64,000 bases of DNA, from the NCBI GenBank assembly GCA_033558025.1, contig JAUCEF010000018.1:868001-932000 (forward strand). The letters run 5' to 3'. The notes under the pieces are model-generated. The model was not told the DNA's origin. It made no database searches and saw only the letters and a list, made by a program, of their open reading frames with translations. The position numbers were made by a program, and so were the translations under genes. Below are positions 1 to 10,721 of this stretch, piece after piece. Positions within the stretch are counted from its first letter, which is position 1. Every line of letters begins with the position of its first letter. Source of the stretch: Phytophthora sp. 'mugwort' (lineage: Eukaryota > Oomycota > Peronosporomycetes > Peronosporales > Peronosporaceae).

Positions 1-959
1 CACGGTTTCAACGGGGATGTTGTACCAGATTGTCGATAGTTTCACGCGGAGGTCGTCAAGGTCTGTTGCAGGGGTCTTGTGGAGCTCGGCCTTCATGATG
101 CCCCAGAGATTTTCGATGGGGCCTAAGTCCGGGCTTTGAGGAGGGTGGCCCATGCAGTCGAGCTTCAGCTCCTTCAGATACGCTGCTGTGCCCTTGGCGC
201 GATGAGCTGGGGCGCCAACTTGAACAAAACGAATAGGAGTCGGCAGCTTTAGAAGCTCACGGGTCAGAGGAGTTTCAGCAGCCAACATGCTGCGGTAGTA
301 GGCCCCGTTCACAGTGCTGTCGCAGAAGTGCATGGTGCCCACCCCATTGTGCGATATCGAGCTCCAGACCATGAAGATCTTGCGGCTCGACTTGAAGGTG
401 GGCACAGTGCGCTTCTCGTTGAAGCCCTGACCGGCGCCAGACGGACACCTTACCGGTGGTGCCGTTGAGCTTAACGGATGCCTCGTCGGAGAAGAGGACG
501 TTTCCCCAATCCTCGGCTTCCATATTTTGGGGGTTAGTGGCGTATGCCACGCGCTTTCGACGGTGCACAGGTGACAGGACGGGTTTCTTTCTCGACGACC
601 GGCCGTGCAAACCAGAGTCGCGGATGCGCGACCTGATTGTCGATTCGCTACCATTCTTTCCCGTTTCAGCAGACACTGTATCGGCGATTGAAGCTGCTGA
701 AACGAAGCGGTTCTGCTCTACAAGGAGAACGAGTGCGAACGATCTTGCCACCCATGCGTTTGTCGGTCAGTTGAGGGCGGTCGGAGCGCTCAGCACTTAA
801 GCAATGGCCCCGCATGTTATGACGCTTGATGATTGATTTTATGCTTGGTAAGGGCAGTATTAACTTCTTGATCTTGCCGTAGCTGAGCCCAGCAGCCCTC
901 TTTGCGACAAAGCGACGTCGCAGCTCAAGCGGGCATTCTTTGCCTCTGAAACAGAGCAC
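1..959 (-). pseudogene. Decayed Tc1/mariner-type DDE transposase, running off the left edge
   Basis: The reverse strand encodes, in three different frames, pieces of one Tc1/mariner transposase. Positions 959-666 give a helix-turn-helix-like N-terminus, 751-275 give the central catalytic part with a VLFSDEA segment followed by VWRR, and 270-1 give the C-terminal part with PPQSPDLGPIENLW, the classic context of the last catalytic acidic residue. The frame changes between pieces show that the gene is broken. In this family the protein cuts and reinserts its element at TA sites. The terminal inverted repeats were not identified, and the far end lies outside the window. Confidence 0.85.
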
Positions 960-2033
960 ACAAAATTAGTAGCTTGCTTCATCCAGCACATAAGGCATGG
1001 ACACTTACCCCATCGCCAGCGCGCCAAACCGGAAATGAAGGAAGCGCACTTAGTGGGCCCATACTAAAACTAGTATAATTGGAGTGGGTTCTGTAGCCCC
1101 CGGTTCTGTCAATTTGCACGCTGCATGCAAACCACTGGAAAGAGCGGGGAAGAGAGGCAGCAGCGAACACGCAAGAGGGTGCCGCATCCTGCAAAACAAA
1201 CCGCACTCCAATCCGAATGATACAGCCAACATAGTATCAAAAAACCTGAGGTCGGATTAGGTGGTGCAGATGTTCTGCATCCGCTGTCCAACGTTTTTTT
1301 ATTAACAGGTTTTCATGGTATTCACGTTAACTTTTTAAAAGTGGCAGTATACCTCTAGCATAACGGTCCAGCAATTTTCTTTTTATGGCAAGCTTAATTT
1401 AGTAAAGCAGGCGTAGATAAATCAATTTTTAACTAGCTTTTAGTTGTATAAAAAAGACCCGAAACTGAGTGATCTAACCATGAACAGATTGATTGTTTGT
1501 GGTAGTAGATTGCGGCTTCAGATAAAATATCACACTTAAATAGGAAGTGGATGTAGCCATCATACACTAATAGTGAAATAGGCTTTCAATCTCCATATTT
1601 TCCAAATCCAAGTTTTTCATCACAAAATGATGTTAGACCACGAGATCGGCATTCCTTGCAATACTTATACCTGCCTCGATACCGATGTTGGCATCTAGAC
1701 ATATTTTGTAGTGTCCACCAAATAGCTTAACACATTCAGAGCCAACGAAGTGATGGTTCTCATCCTTATCGATAAAATAAGAAGTGTCGCTTGATTGGGG
1801 TATTACGGTAGCAATCTAGGGGTCACATTGGGACGATAGGCTGGGCATGGATATATTTGGGTCTTACCCATTGTCATCCACTTCTCATCTGTCGAATGCC
1901 TATACCACCCGGATGAATAGTATTGGGAAAGGTTTCCAAGCAAAAGTTTAAGCGTGGTGTTGTCAGTGTCAGTCATTGTATATTAGACTTGACTTTATAT
2001 TCGAGTTTTTTTTTAATTAACATGTTAAGTTCG
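960..2033. other. AT-rich non-coding stretch, nothing identified
   Basis: I see no convincing gene here. Short ORFs near 1,000-1,290 lie in several overlapping frames and look like chance readings. From about 1,300 the DNA becomes AT-rich, like the virus-like debris that follows. A reverse-strand reading around 1,650-1,800 has a protein-like composition but is broken by stops and matches nothing I recognise. Confidence 0.4.
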
Positions 2034-2234
2034 GTTTCGCCATTAAGTTCGTTTTCTGTTTCGTTAAGTTCGGTTCTTGGCTTACGCTTGCGAGCTCGAA
2101 TCTGCTCTCTATTCTTATCGTCGTAGTTCTTTTAATACGATACACGAGCGTCGCGTGTGCGTTGGTAGTAGCGCTTCTGTGCTGCTTTAATGCGCTCTTC
2201 GTTAGCGAGGTATTGTTCAGGTGAGTACGCCATC
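2034..2234 (-). pseudogene. Short basic ORF remnant, virus-like context
   Basis: An ATG at 2,234 opens a reverse frame rich in Lys, Arg, Glu and Gln (starts MAYSPEQYLANEERI). It meets an in-frame TAA after about 33 residues and then continues in the same frame as a highly charged, probably helical tail. A TATATAG element lies about 25-30 bases upstream of the ATG, resembling the element found upstream of several genes of the endogenous virus at 16-25 kb. I do not recognise the protein. A DNA- or RNA-binding role is only suggested by composition. The promoter resemblance and the nearby terminal-type repeat suggest a fragment of the same virus family. Confidence 0.35.
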
Positions 2235-2671
2235 TTAGTATATTAATAACTATATACATGTATATGAGAATAAAAAATAATAATAAGGAGAGGTAAAACA
2301 TGCTTACATACTACAACTGTGTGTGAGCTTAGTATTATAAACTTGTGTTCCCTCATATAGAATTTTAGTACCGTTAGTTGGCTCATGTCACTACACGAAT
2401 TAATATTGCGCGGAATACCGGTATAGTACAGTACTATACTGTCCAGAGAGGGCAAAAAGAAAAAGAGAAGCGGCGATGCAGCAACGGCTTCAGATAAAGC
2501 TTATCGCGAGAAAGAAGAAAGGAAAAGAAGAGGAGAAATAAATCAAACGGCAATTCTTTGCTCAAATGAAGGCGGCTGGAGGCAATTGTGCCGACCGAAA
2601 AGCTTGTCTCGTGCTAGCGTTGGACCCCCACGTGCGATTGGTTTCTTTCCAGAACAACCCGAAGATTGAAG

Positions 2672-2766
2672 AGATGCCAGTTGCTTCCGCGGAATTACGT
2701 GCCACTTGATTGGGAAGTGATTGGGAAGTCAAGTGTCACGTAATTCCGCGGAAGCAACTGGCATCT
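2672..2766. repeat. Near-perfect hairpin, 37-bp arms and 21-nt loop
   Basis: Positions 2,672-2,708 and 2,730-2,766 are inverted copies with a single mismatch. The 21-base loop consists of two direct copies of attgggaagt. A short reverse-strand ORF (2,957-2,736) runs into it. The structure could be a palindromic replication or termination site of a virus-like element, or the scar of an inverted duplication. Confidence 0.8.
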
Positions 2767-2978
2767 GTCGGTTTAAATGGGAGCACTTGGTGCTCGATCA
2801 TATTGTCGTTCGGCAGACGCTTATTAGTTCTGCGTATCATCATTCCCCTTGACGAGATCGCTTCCTTGTAAGTGAATGTGGTATAGAAAGCAGACCAAGA
2901 GCAGGAATCAAGAAGAGAAAGCTTTTTCATAGGACCAAATTTCACCAGCTGTGCCACCTCCTGCTAAGGAAATCACCA

Positions 2979-3519
2979 TGAACGAGATATGGAAACGATA
3001 GAACGCGAAAGATGATGCAAATGAGCAATTGATAAAGGCGAATGAGCAACTGATAAAGGCGAATGAACAACTAAGAAACAAGCTCAACACGATGAATGGC
3101 AAGCTCAGCGCGCAGGTTGATGAATTCAGAAACAAGTTCACACAGGATGCTGCCATCGCCAAATCACCTCGCGATGATCTGGAGCCTCATGGCGTCTCAC
3201 AAACTTGCACCAGATGTCGTGTTTCGTCGATTGTTGGAGCATAAGCGGAATGAAATTCTTCGCGAAAATACTAGACACCCAAACGAACCGAAACAAGATC
3301 ATCATCGTCGTGTGCGTCAATCACTTTCCGATGAGTACACGAAGTGGGTATTCAGCCAGTGCGACAGTCTATCTGGTCAAACGCACGGTGGCCTTCCATC
3401 TAAAGCTGTCGCCATCGATGTACTTCTTCGATCAGAACTTTCTAAACCGCAGGATGCTCAGTATGCCGGACAGCTTTCACGAATTATACGGAGAAAATCT
3501 TCCTGAGCAGTTGGCATGA
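2979..3519 (+). pseudogene. Coiled-coil ORF with frameshifts, virus-like
   Basis: From the ATG at 2,979 a stop appears after seven codons, and the same frame then continues with three tandem copies of a 21-base unit encoding NEQLIKA, extending into a longer coiled coil to about 3,180. Two overlapping frames then stay open to about 3,510. One contains a strongly beta-like IIIVVCVNHFP stretch and ends at 3,519; the other ends at 3,506. A coiled coil followed by an alpha/beta domain recalls the Bro/MSV199-type proteins of large DNA viruses, but no diagnostic motif was seen. The gene is broken by at least one stop and one frameshift. Confidence 0.35.
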
Positions 3520-3877
3520 GGATTGCTCGCTTCAGTTTTGCTTTCTCTTTCTCCTTTATTTTCAAATAAAAGAAATGTTAAGTGTGATAAAACCCAAAAT
3601 CACAAATCCATTACGACAATCCAATGAAGCATAACCGAGTTCTGCCAATCCAGCAATACGCTAACTGCCTTCAGCTGAGGTTCCAGCTTGCCGCACTTGC
3701 CTACGACATCATGCAACACCTCCTTCACCTCCTTCCTCGCATCACCAGCTTCACTGCCTCCGGCTGAGGTTCCAGCCTCCACGACGTCATGCACCACCTT
3801 CACGGTGAAGTTCACCTGGGTTCTCAGTGATCGAGAGGATTTGAAACTACCATAACATTCGGAGGATGTGTCCTTTC
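3520..3877. other. Spacer between coiled-coil ORF and terminal-type repeat
   Basis: A reverse-strand reading at 3,815-3,600 is open but begins with GTG, contains an internal near-repeat of ggctgaggttccagc, and resembles nothing known. I treat the stretch as non-coding. Partial copies of the ggtggtcgag unit that recurs in the following repeat start near 3,885. Confidence 0.3.
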
Positions 3878-4113
3878 GCTCTCGGGTGGTCGAGAGGTTG
3901 CGTGGTTGGAACCACTGACTGTCGCTTCTAAGAAAAGGAAGAGGATTTAAAACTACCTTCTAAAGTGGTGGCGCTTCTCTCGTTCTAAGGTGGTCGAAAG
4001 GTTGTGTCGCTAAACTCGTTGCATTGCATTAGAAATGATCAGCCATACTCTCATTGATAAATTATGCTAAGATTAAAAAAAACGCCGGAGCTATATGCTG
4101 GCTATTACTACTC
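3878..4113 (+). repeat. 236-bp repeat, inverted copy at 16,351-16,583 (candidate virus terminus)
   Basis: This segment matches the reverse complement of 16,351-16,583 over its whole length, at about 90% identity by eye, including the block around ggaaccactgactgtcgctt and another around gttgcattgcattag. The two copies point outward from virus-like DNA: the left copy has virus-like debris on its left, and the right copy has the capsid-bearing element on its right. Host genes lie between them. That geometry fits one terminal repeat from each of two related elements, rather than two ends of one element. Confidence 0.8.
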
Positions 4114-4569
4114 ACTAGGACTGCCATCTACTTACTACTAGCAGCCTTTCTCCTTTCCAGGATTTTCTTTTATTCGCCAGCATCGTCTTCTCTACAGCTT
4201 CGAGCCTCCCCCTTCTCCCTTTCGAGCTTCGGTGCTCTTGAGCACTCTAAATCTCTCTTCTTCCAGTTCTCCATCTCATGAACCACCGATTCCGGGAAAC
4301 TATTCGGTTACACACCGATTCTTTAAATCCATGACGATCGCGTTCAAGGCTGCTACACCTGCGCCTCGGTATCACCTTGAGTCGTACATGCTTGCACGTC
4401 TTTGGCGTCCACGACCAGGTAATGCTGAAGCTTTCTTCTTCTCGCGGCCACGGGCTGTTGCTCCGTGTCCAAGAGTGAATGTCAAACTTCAACTTGTGTC
4501 ACTCTCTTGCATCGACCAATTCAGTGACATTATCTGCCAATCAGCGTCCAACATGTAGCACTCGCCAGC
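4114..4569 (+). promoter_or_regulatory. 5' region of ALG8 with two CCAAT boxes
   Basis: This spacer lies between the virus-type repeat and the ALG8 start codon. It contains forward CCAAT boxes at 4,516-4,520 and 4,537-4,541, about 30-55 bases upstream of the ATG at 4,570. Overlapping ORFs on both strands (4,232-4,558) look like chance readings. Promoter function is inferred from position only. Confidence 0.4.
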
Positions 4570-6294
4570 ATGGAGTCCCGCGCAGCTATCCGGCGCCAGA
4601 AGTTGCGGCTGGATGCGTCCCTCGTGGCGCTCTTCCTCTTCTGTGTGGCGCTTAAGCTCCTGCTACTTCCTTCCTACACCAGCACCGACTTTGAGGTCCA
4701 CCGCAACTGGCTGAGCCTCACACACAAGTTGCCGCGCCGCCTTTGGTACCATGAGAGCACGAGCGAGTGGACGCTGGACTACCCGCCCTTGTTCGCCTAT
4801 TGGGAGTACGCGCTGAGCTTCGTGGCAGCCGCATGGGACCGTTCCATGCTGGTCATCAGCTCCACGCCCGTCTTCTCACCCTCTATCCTGCTCTTCCAGC
4901 GGCTCAGCGTCATCCTGTCGGATGTCCTACTCTTCTACGCTCTGCACGCCTACTGCTCGTCCTGGCCGACCGTCACCACGACGGAGTGGGCGTTTTCCAA
5001 GGCGAAGCGACTGGCAATTATGCTCATCACTGTGCTGGATGCCGGCCTGCTCTACGTGGACCATATCCACTTCCAGTACAACGGCATGCTGCTAGGACTG
5101 CTGATCCTCTCAGCCACCAAGTTCAGACTGCAGCAAGACCTGCAGGGCGCCCTCTTGTACGCTATTCTGCTCATGTTTAAGCACATTTATTTGTACGTGG
5201 CGCCGTTGTACTTCATCTACCTGCTGGGCCACTATTGCTACGTGAAGAAACCGGACCCTGAATCGTCGGACAGTGATGAGGATGCCAAAGGAAGATTATT
5301 GAGGAAGAGGTCGATCTCCAGTACAGATGTGCACGAAACGATTCAGGATTTACATGACGGTAATGTGGTGTTTTCCCTTGGTAACTTTGTGAAGCTTGGA
5401 GCGATAGTACTCGCGGTGTTCGTCTTCGCGTTTGGGAGTATTCTGTGGGATCACGCGGATCCCGTTGCTGGAATGAAGCAGATTTTGTCCAGATTGTTCC
5501 CGGTGCAGAGAGGACTTTGCCATGCGTACTGGGCACCGAATGTCTGGGCGTTATATGCGTTCCTCGACAAGTTGTTGGTGATCCTTGGGTTCCCTGCTTC
5601 TACTGACGGAGTCGCGCTAATGAGCGGTGGACTTGTCCAAGAGGCAGCCTTCGCCGTGCTACCCACTGTGTCGCCGCTGGTGTGTGCTGTACTGACTTTC
5701 GCCATGATGACGCCGGTGCTACGGAGCATTTGGAAATATCCAGACTCTTCGTTGTTTACCAGTGCGCTTGCATACTGCATGCTGTGCTCATTCCTGCTCG
5801 GCTACCACGTCCACGAAAAGGCTATTCTCCAGGTGACACTTCCGATGGCACTTATGGCTGCCGACAGTGTGGCCAGCATGCGTTTGTACAGATTTGCGTC
5901 GGGTGTCGCGACCATATCGCTCTTCCCACTGCTCTTCACACCCGCCGAACAGGGATCCAAGGTGTTATTGGGTGCTTGCCATGCTTTGCTGGCCGAGGTC
6001 GTTCTCGTCCCGCTTCTCAAGCACTCGCTGAAGGAGCGGCATATCAAACTTACCGCAGTTGGAATGTCTATCTTCGAGCGGGTATTCCTCGCCGGCCTGG
6101 CAGGACTCGCGTTGTTGGCAGCAGTGTTCCCGCATATCCCCCGTATTGGCGCTCGATACCCGTTCTTACCGCTCATGTTAATCTCGGTGGGTTGCGCTAT
6201 TGGAAACTTCTATGTGTGGGGCTTCACAGTCACCCAGCATTTCCGGAAACTGGACGCTGTAAAGTACTACCTCGATGCTCAAAAACCCAGGTAA
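4570..6294 (+). CDS. ALG8: ALG8, dolichyl-P-glucose alpha-1,3-glucosyltransferase
   Basis: This 574-residue single-exon protein belongs to the ALG6/ALG8 (GT57) family. It should add the second glucose to Glc1Man9GlcNAc2-PP-dolichol in the ER lumen, using dolichyl-phosphate-glucose, during assembly of the N-glycan donor. Family hallmarks are visible: DFEVHRNWLSLT in the first luminal loop, SEWTLDYPPLFAYWEYALS soon after, HFQYNGMLLG, FKHIYLYVAP, RGLCHAYWAPNVWALY and GYHVHEKAI, spread over a dozen or so hydrophobic segments. The WTLDYPP and HAYWAPN contexts favour ALG8 over ALG6. A loop around residues 230-260 is acidic and variable. The length is normal for the family and no frameshift is seen. 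Confidence 0.95.
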   Translation: MESRAAIRRQKLRLDASLVALFLFCVALKLLLLPSYTSTDFEVHRNWLSLTHKLPRRLWYHESTSEWTLDYPPLFAYWEYALSFVAAAWDRSMLVISSTPVFSPSILLFQRLSVILSDVLLFYALHAYCSSWPTVTTTEWAFSKAKRLAIMLITVLDAGLLYVDHIHFQYNGMLLGLLILSATKFRLQQDLQGALLYAILLMFKHIYLYVAPLYFIYLLGHYCYVKKPDPESSDSDEDAKGRLLRKRSISSTDVHETIQDLHDGNVVFSLGNFVKLGAIVLAVFVFAFGSILWDHADPVAGMKQILSRLFPVQRGLCHAYWAPNVWALYAFLDKLLVILGFPASTDGVALMSGGLVQEAAFAVLPTVSPLVCAVLTFAMMTPVLRSIWKYPDSSLFTSALAYCMLCSFLLGYHVHEKAILQVTLPMALMAADSVASMRLYRFASGVATISLFPLLFTPAEQGSKVLLGACHALLAEVVLVPLLKHSLKERHIKLTAVGMSIFERVFLAGLAGLALLAAVFPHIPRIGARYPFLPLMLISVGCAIGNFYVWGFTVTQHFRKLDAVKYYLDAQKPR

Positions 6295-6410
6295 ATGGTC
6301 TTCCTAGCGCTACACAACAATGAAATACATTGATGTGTTTCCTTGTTTATTTTCTTCTTCTGCACGTAGCATGCATGGGTAAGACGCGTTTGAACGAGGC
6401 TTACCACTCT

Positions 6411-8094
6411 CTACGACAGCTTGCCAAGCTGCTGCTTCTTCTTGATCGAGTTCATCGCGTGGAAAACGCCGGAGTCCAGAAGGCCAAGAATGGTGAATAC
6501 ACCGCCAATCACTGCGCATAAATGCGTGATGAAGTGGTAGAACGGAATGTTGTCCGTCGCGATTTGTACCACCAACGGCGAAATGTCGAACGTGAACCGC
6601 GTGGACGGCGTCTTGTCGTCATATTGTGTCGTTGTGGCTGAAAACTCGTACGAACGCTGCTGCAGATGCGTCTTCCGAGTGTTGTCCTGTTTATCAAAGC
6701 CCACGACCTGTACCACATGCACAAAAAGAAATTAGTCTCAGCTGCTAGCACAACACTAAACCCTGTCAGCTCCACGTACGTTCAAGAAATGCTCCACAGT
6801 GACGTTTTCGGCCCCGCTGGCATAGATCTTCCTATCTAGCGGGTATCGGTTCGACGGCGCCGCAAGCATGTAGCTGCCTCCGGCGAAGAGATTCTCTGTA
6901 CGCCGCACTTGACCGAAGGAGAAGTGATTCACAATATGGGAAACATCGATCGCCTGCGCGTTAAACGATACCTCGTCGGAGCGCGCCGTGAAGACGAGCA
7001 TGCCAGGTACACGGTTCACGCTGATACTTCCGGAAATTTCGCACCCCTCAACCGCGCCAGTCTGAATCGTGTTCGTCGGACGGTGCTTCTTGAAGTCAAT
7101 ACCTTCTAGGTTCTCCTCGTTTACCTGCACGGGCAGAGGCAGACCTAGACGGTTGTTGTTGACGTTTACTTCCTCAGCAAAGTCGGCATCTGGCTCGAGA
7201 CGGCGGAAGAATAGGTCCAGGAACTGCAGCAGGTGCTCGGTCTTGCGTGGTCCGTTGTAGATGTAGCGGGTGGACGTACTTCCATACATGTAAATGAGCA
7301 TCGATGGGAATGCACGAATGTGTGCGCGACGACAGAGCCACACGGCTTCTGGGTCTGTGCAGTCCACCGAGGCCATGCGCACCATCTCGCTGTACTCGGG
7401 ATGGTCAGGCAGCTGTGCCGCTGCGCGCTCCCACTCGGGGTGGAGCTGGTGACAGAATGGACACCAAGGGGCGTAAAAATTCACGAGAACGAGCTCGTAC
7501 TTGGCCATAAAGTCGTCAAAGTTCTTGGTGGTCAACGGCGTCGAGTAGTGGACATTGGCGCCCTTGGTGTCTCGATGGACACCGCCCCAGACGGGGATGC
7601 CCTTCTCGTGGTTGTCGATAACCACTTCGTCGAGCCGCTGCACCTGATTGGAGGAACGGTCGGCCGCAAGTCGGAAGTGGCGGATGTGGCGCGTGAGGTT
7701 CGTGAAGCGCTGGCCCATGTGGTCCTCAAGGTCCACGCTGGCCACGGCACACGGCACGTTGAGTAGACTCACGTTGAAGTTGACGCGCAGTCGGTCCTCC
7801 TGGTGTTCATCCATGACGACGGTGGTCTTGGTGCTCTGCTGTCGGTAGGCCTCCCAATTGGTGAGCAGCAGTATGCCCATGACAGCGAAGGAAAGCAGCG
7901 AGAAGAAGCTGCCTGTGTAAGTGTGCACCTGCAGGTCCTCGGGCACATGTCTTGGGGAAACCGGAGCAAGTTACGACACGAGAGTTAGACGGGGAGAATT
8001 GCAAGACGAAGGAGAAGAAGCATGTGAAGTAGGAGGCACTGCGGATGGGTACGACAAGTGAGGACACGCACCGGAAGAAGTCAAGTTTCGCCAT
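6411..8094 (-). CDS. ERV/ERGIC-domain protein disulfide isomerase (PDI-C type)
   Basis: There are three inferred exons: 8094-8072, 7950-6780 and 6707-6411, with GT-AG introns and 496 residues. The tiny first exon encodes MAKLDFFR, and the junction restores the ERGIC N-terminal domain and its membrane span (about residues 25-42). A thioredoxin domain follows, with FYAPWCPFCHQLHPEWE. Next come a COPII-coated-ERV-type luminal domain and a second membrane span near the C-terminus (HLCAVIGGVFTILGLLDSG). This fused layout is the PDI-C class known from plants and protists, which acts in the early secretory pathway on disulfide formation and cargo receptor functions. The active site is CPFC rather than the CGHC of classical PDI, which may alter redox potential. 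The gene is convergent with ALG8 and leaves only 116 bases between them. Confidence 0.9.
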
Positions 8095-8453
8095 TATCCT
8101 CGTCGCGCTGCCACGTCAACAATCGTGAACTGCAGTCACATTGGCGATAAATACGACAGGATTTATAGCCAATGAAAACAGACACGATTAGAGAGAATTT
8201 AGCCTACCTTCGTGTGACTAATCAGAACAGCAAGAATTATGGTTGTAGTATTTTCAAAAAGCGGTAGATGCCTGCGCACTTTTAGCCCATTGTTGCAGAC
8301 TCTGCAATAATGGTCAAGGTCGCCCCGTCAGGAAGGGCTCGCTAACCGGTCAGGAGCTGGCCCAGCCGTCGCACATGCACGAGAGATACCGATATTGCTC
8401 GTTTTTTTAAAAAGTCTCGTCATCCTAGACATATATTTCAAAGCGCTCGCTAA
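8095..8453. other. PDI 5' region up to Harbinger insertion point
   Basis: This is the 5' flank of the PDI gene and the host DNA into which the Harbinger element inserted. It ends in the TAA target copy at 8,451-8,453. No gene is supported. Confidence 0.4.
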
Positions 8454-8699
8454 AGGCGAGGTCGGAGTACAAAAGAGCAAAATCTGCAAGAACTTTCGCG
8501 CGTCTGATTTGCAGGTGCTATTGCGCTTATCTCTTTGATAAAAGGACCACGCGTTGGTCTTTCTTGAAAAAGAGATCTGCAAAGAACGATATGCGCGTTT
8601 TTCACCGGAAGAAAAGGTTGGCTGCGCTGTCCATCGTCTTCGCTCCTGTGACAAGGCTCGCTAGCGACAAACGACGTTGACCCGTCCCGCTGCTTCTCT

Positions 8700-9720
8700 G
8701 TGCGAAGCACAACCTGGCAGCGTGTTCTTGCTGATCCAGCTTCTGCGGAGGTATGGTTCCCGAAGTACTTCCGATGCAACCGAACGACGTTCCTCGCGGT
8801 GTTGGCTCGCGTGGAGCTGTGGTGGTCACATGTTCGTCCTGCCCCGCGCCATAACGCTCACTTCACGATCAAGGACAGGGTAGCTGTTGCTCTCTACTAC
8901 CTTACTCTTGGTGGATCTGCATACGACGCTGGCCAGATTACTGGTGCTGGCAAAACACAGGCGCTGCTCTATATCAGGCAAGTCGTGCAAGTGGTGACCA
9001 CTTTTTCGTCAGCAACAGTACGGCTGTCTTCTTTAGCTGAAGAATTGGCGGGAGTGATGGTTGGCTTTAGAGAAATGTTCGCGTTTCCTGGTGTGGTGGG
9101 GGCAGTAGATGGGACCCTCATTAAAATCAAGCGCTTGAAGATTTTGACGACTTCTATTGCAGAAAAGGATTTCCATCCTTTAACTTCATGGCTGTTATCG
9201 ACAATCAGCTACGATTACAGCATTTTTGATTTGCAATAGGGCACACAACGACCAGTCAGTTCTTAATCGTTCTCAATTTGGGCAGCAGCTCGTTGCGAGC
9301 CCCCCCCCCCCCGGGTGCACATTACCTTAGTGACGCCGGCTACAAGCTGACAAAGCAGATCATGACTCCTTATCCAATCGTGTATGGCATGTCAATGAGG
9401 AATAGTCGCTACAATGACGTGCACAGTCACACGCATATAGTGGTGGAGCGTTCATTCGGGCGTCTCAAAGGATGTTTCGTATTAACAAGCAGCCGCTGCT
9501 GCAGCAATCCCCGAAGTACATAGCTCGGATAATAGTTGCTACGCTAGTGCTACATAATTGGCCTATCGAATTCAAGGACAGCAGATATTTCAAGATTGAA
9601 AACTGGATGCTGCTTCATTTAGACGAAGACGGAACTGACATAATATCAAGGGATACTGGAGGGCATGCAAAGCGTGACATAATTAGAGACAGGCTATATT
9701 CCGAATATTTAGCTGTCTAA
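8700..9720 (+). pseudogene. Harbinger DDE transposase, frameshifted
   Basis: Three successive frames (8,700-9,236, 9,278-9,470 and 9,472-9,720) together read as a DDE_4-type transposase. Diagnostic stretches are FPGVVGAVDGTLIKIKR around the first catalytic Asp, YLSDAGYKLTKQIMTPYP around the second, and HIVVERSFGRLKGCF around the last acidic residue. A run of 13 C at 9,300-9,312 sits close to one frame break. In this superfamily the protein excises and reinserts the element together with its Myb-like partner. At least two frameshifts and a stop at 9,237 show it is inactive. Confidence 0.88.
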
Positions 9721-10440
9721 CTATCCCATCTTACTCTTAAGAAAGTTAAGTAGTTGGGCGTTCACGTCAGCTGACTGCTGAAGAGAAGTCACGATTTGTT
9801 GTTGTGTTTCTTGAATGTCAGTGAACTGCTGGGCGACGGTTGGTTGATCCTGAAGGGGTTCCGGTGTCGCCATTCCTTGGGCAATCATCGCGCCCATTGA
9901 GACCAACGCTTCTGGGAGGGTCATCTTCTGCTTCTTCCTCATGTTATCATGCCTCTATTTTTCACAATTGACGGCAGCGGGATGCGAGGTGTCTGCCATG
10001 CCCGATTCGGGCCTATTCTCACCTTCACCGACATCTTCATCGCTTTCGCTAGCATCGCTCTCTTCCTGAGACGACGCTACGTTCAACGGTGGCAGAGGGG
10101 CCTCTGATTGCCCAAAATCTTCGTTCCGGAGCCCCTTCTTGTCCGCGAAGAACTCCACTAAGATAGGCCAATAGCTTGGGTACGAGGCGGGCTTCGAGCA
10201 ATTACCAATGACGATTTCATCCGCTCGAATCTGGCCGAACAGCGCCTTGGCAGCATTGAATTTGTTCCGCAGCTGATCGACGATAGCCTTAGTTCCATGC
10301 TCCTCGTTGAACCTGCGACGAGCTTTGCACCACAGTACAGTCAGCTGACTTCGGCTATTGTTCTTGCTGAATGCCGACCCAAAGACAACCATGCACATGT
10401 GAAGAAGCGTTCGCAACCGCTCATAGTCCAGATCAGGCGA
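9721..10440 (-). pseudogene. Harbinger Myb/SANT-like partner protein, partial
   Basis: Two reverse-strand frames, about 10,434-9,955 and 9,942-9,721, give a DNA-binding partner protein. The first contains SYPSYWPILVEFFADKKGL, the typical helix-rich segment of the Myb/SANT-like companions of oomycete and plant Harbinger elements, followed by an acidic SSQEESDASESDEDVGEGE tail. The second piece is a Gln-rich helical tail. The start of the Myb domain upstream of 10,440 is not intact. In known Harbingers this protein binds the element ends and imports the transposase into the nucleus. It is convergent with the transposase, with one base between their ends. Confidence 0.65.
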
Positions 10441-10721
10441 GGTGGCTTGATGGCTGGGGCCTTGGTGCTAGCGTTAGCAGAGGCTTGGTGTGGCCTCGTG
10501 TCTGAAAAGGTCGACGGTTGCGCATCCTCGTGTGCCGTGTAATCCACAGCGTTGTGAGCCAGGGGCGAGCTCTTCGTGCCGCCACGCTAAGTTTCCATCA
10601 GGGAAGTTCGAGAATGAGAGGTACCAGTAGAGCTCGGTAAAAACAGGTTTGCTACCTCGGCCCTCAACTTAATTCAATGCCCTTTTTGGTTTTGCTCTTT
10701 TGTACTCCGACCTCCCCCTAA

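Larger units (their letters stand above)
8454..10718 (+). mobile_element. PIF/Harbinger DNA transposon, 2,265 bp, both ends and target duplication visible
   Basis: Inverted termini of about 28 bp share the core gaggtcggagtacaaaagag on the left and its complement on the right (ctcttttgtactccgacctc, near 10,694-10,713). They are flanked by the trinucleotide TAA on both sides (8,451-8,453 and 10,719-10,721), the target duplication expected for this superfamily. Inside lie the two usual convergent genes: a DDE transposase on the forward strand and a Myb/SANT-like partner on the reverse strand. Both are damaged, so the copy is non-autonomous now, but the well-matched ends argue for a fairly recent insertion next to the PDI gene. 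Confidence 0.9.
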
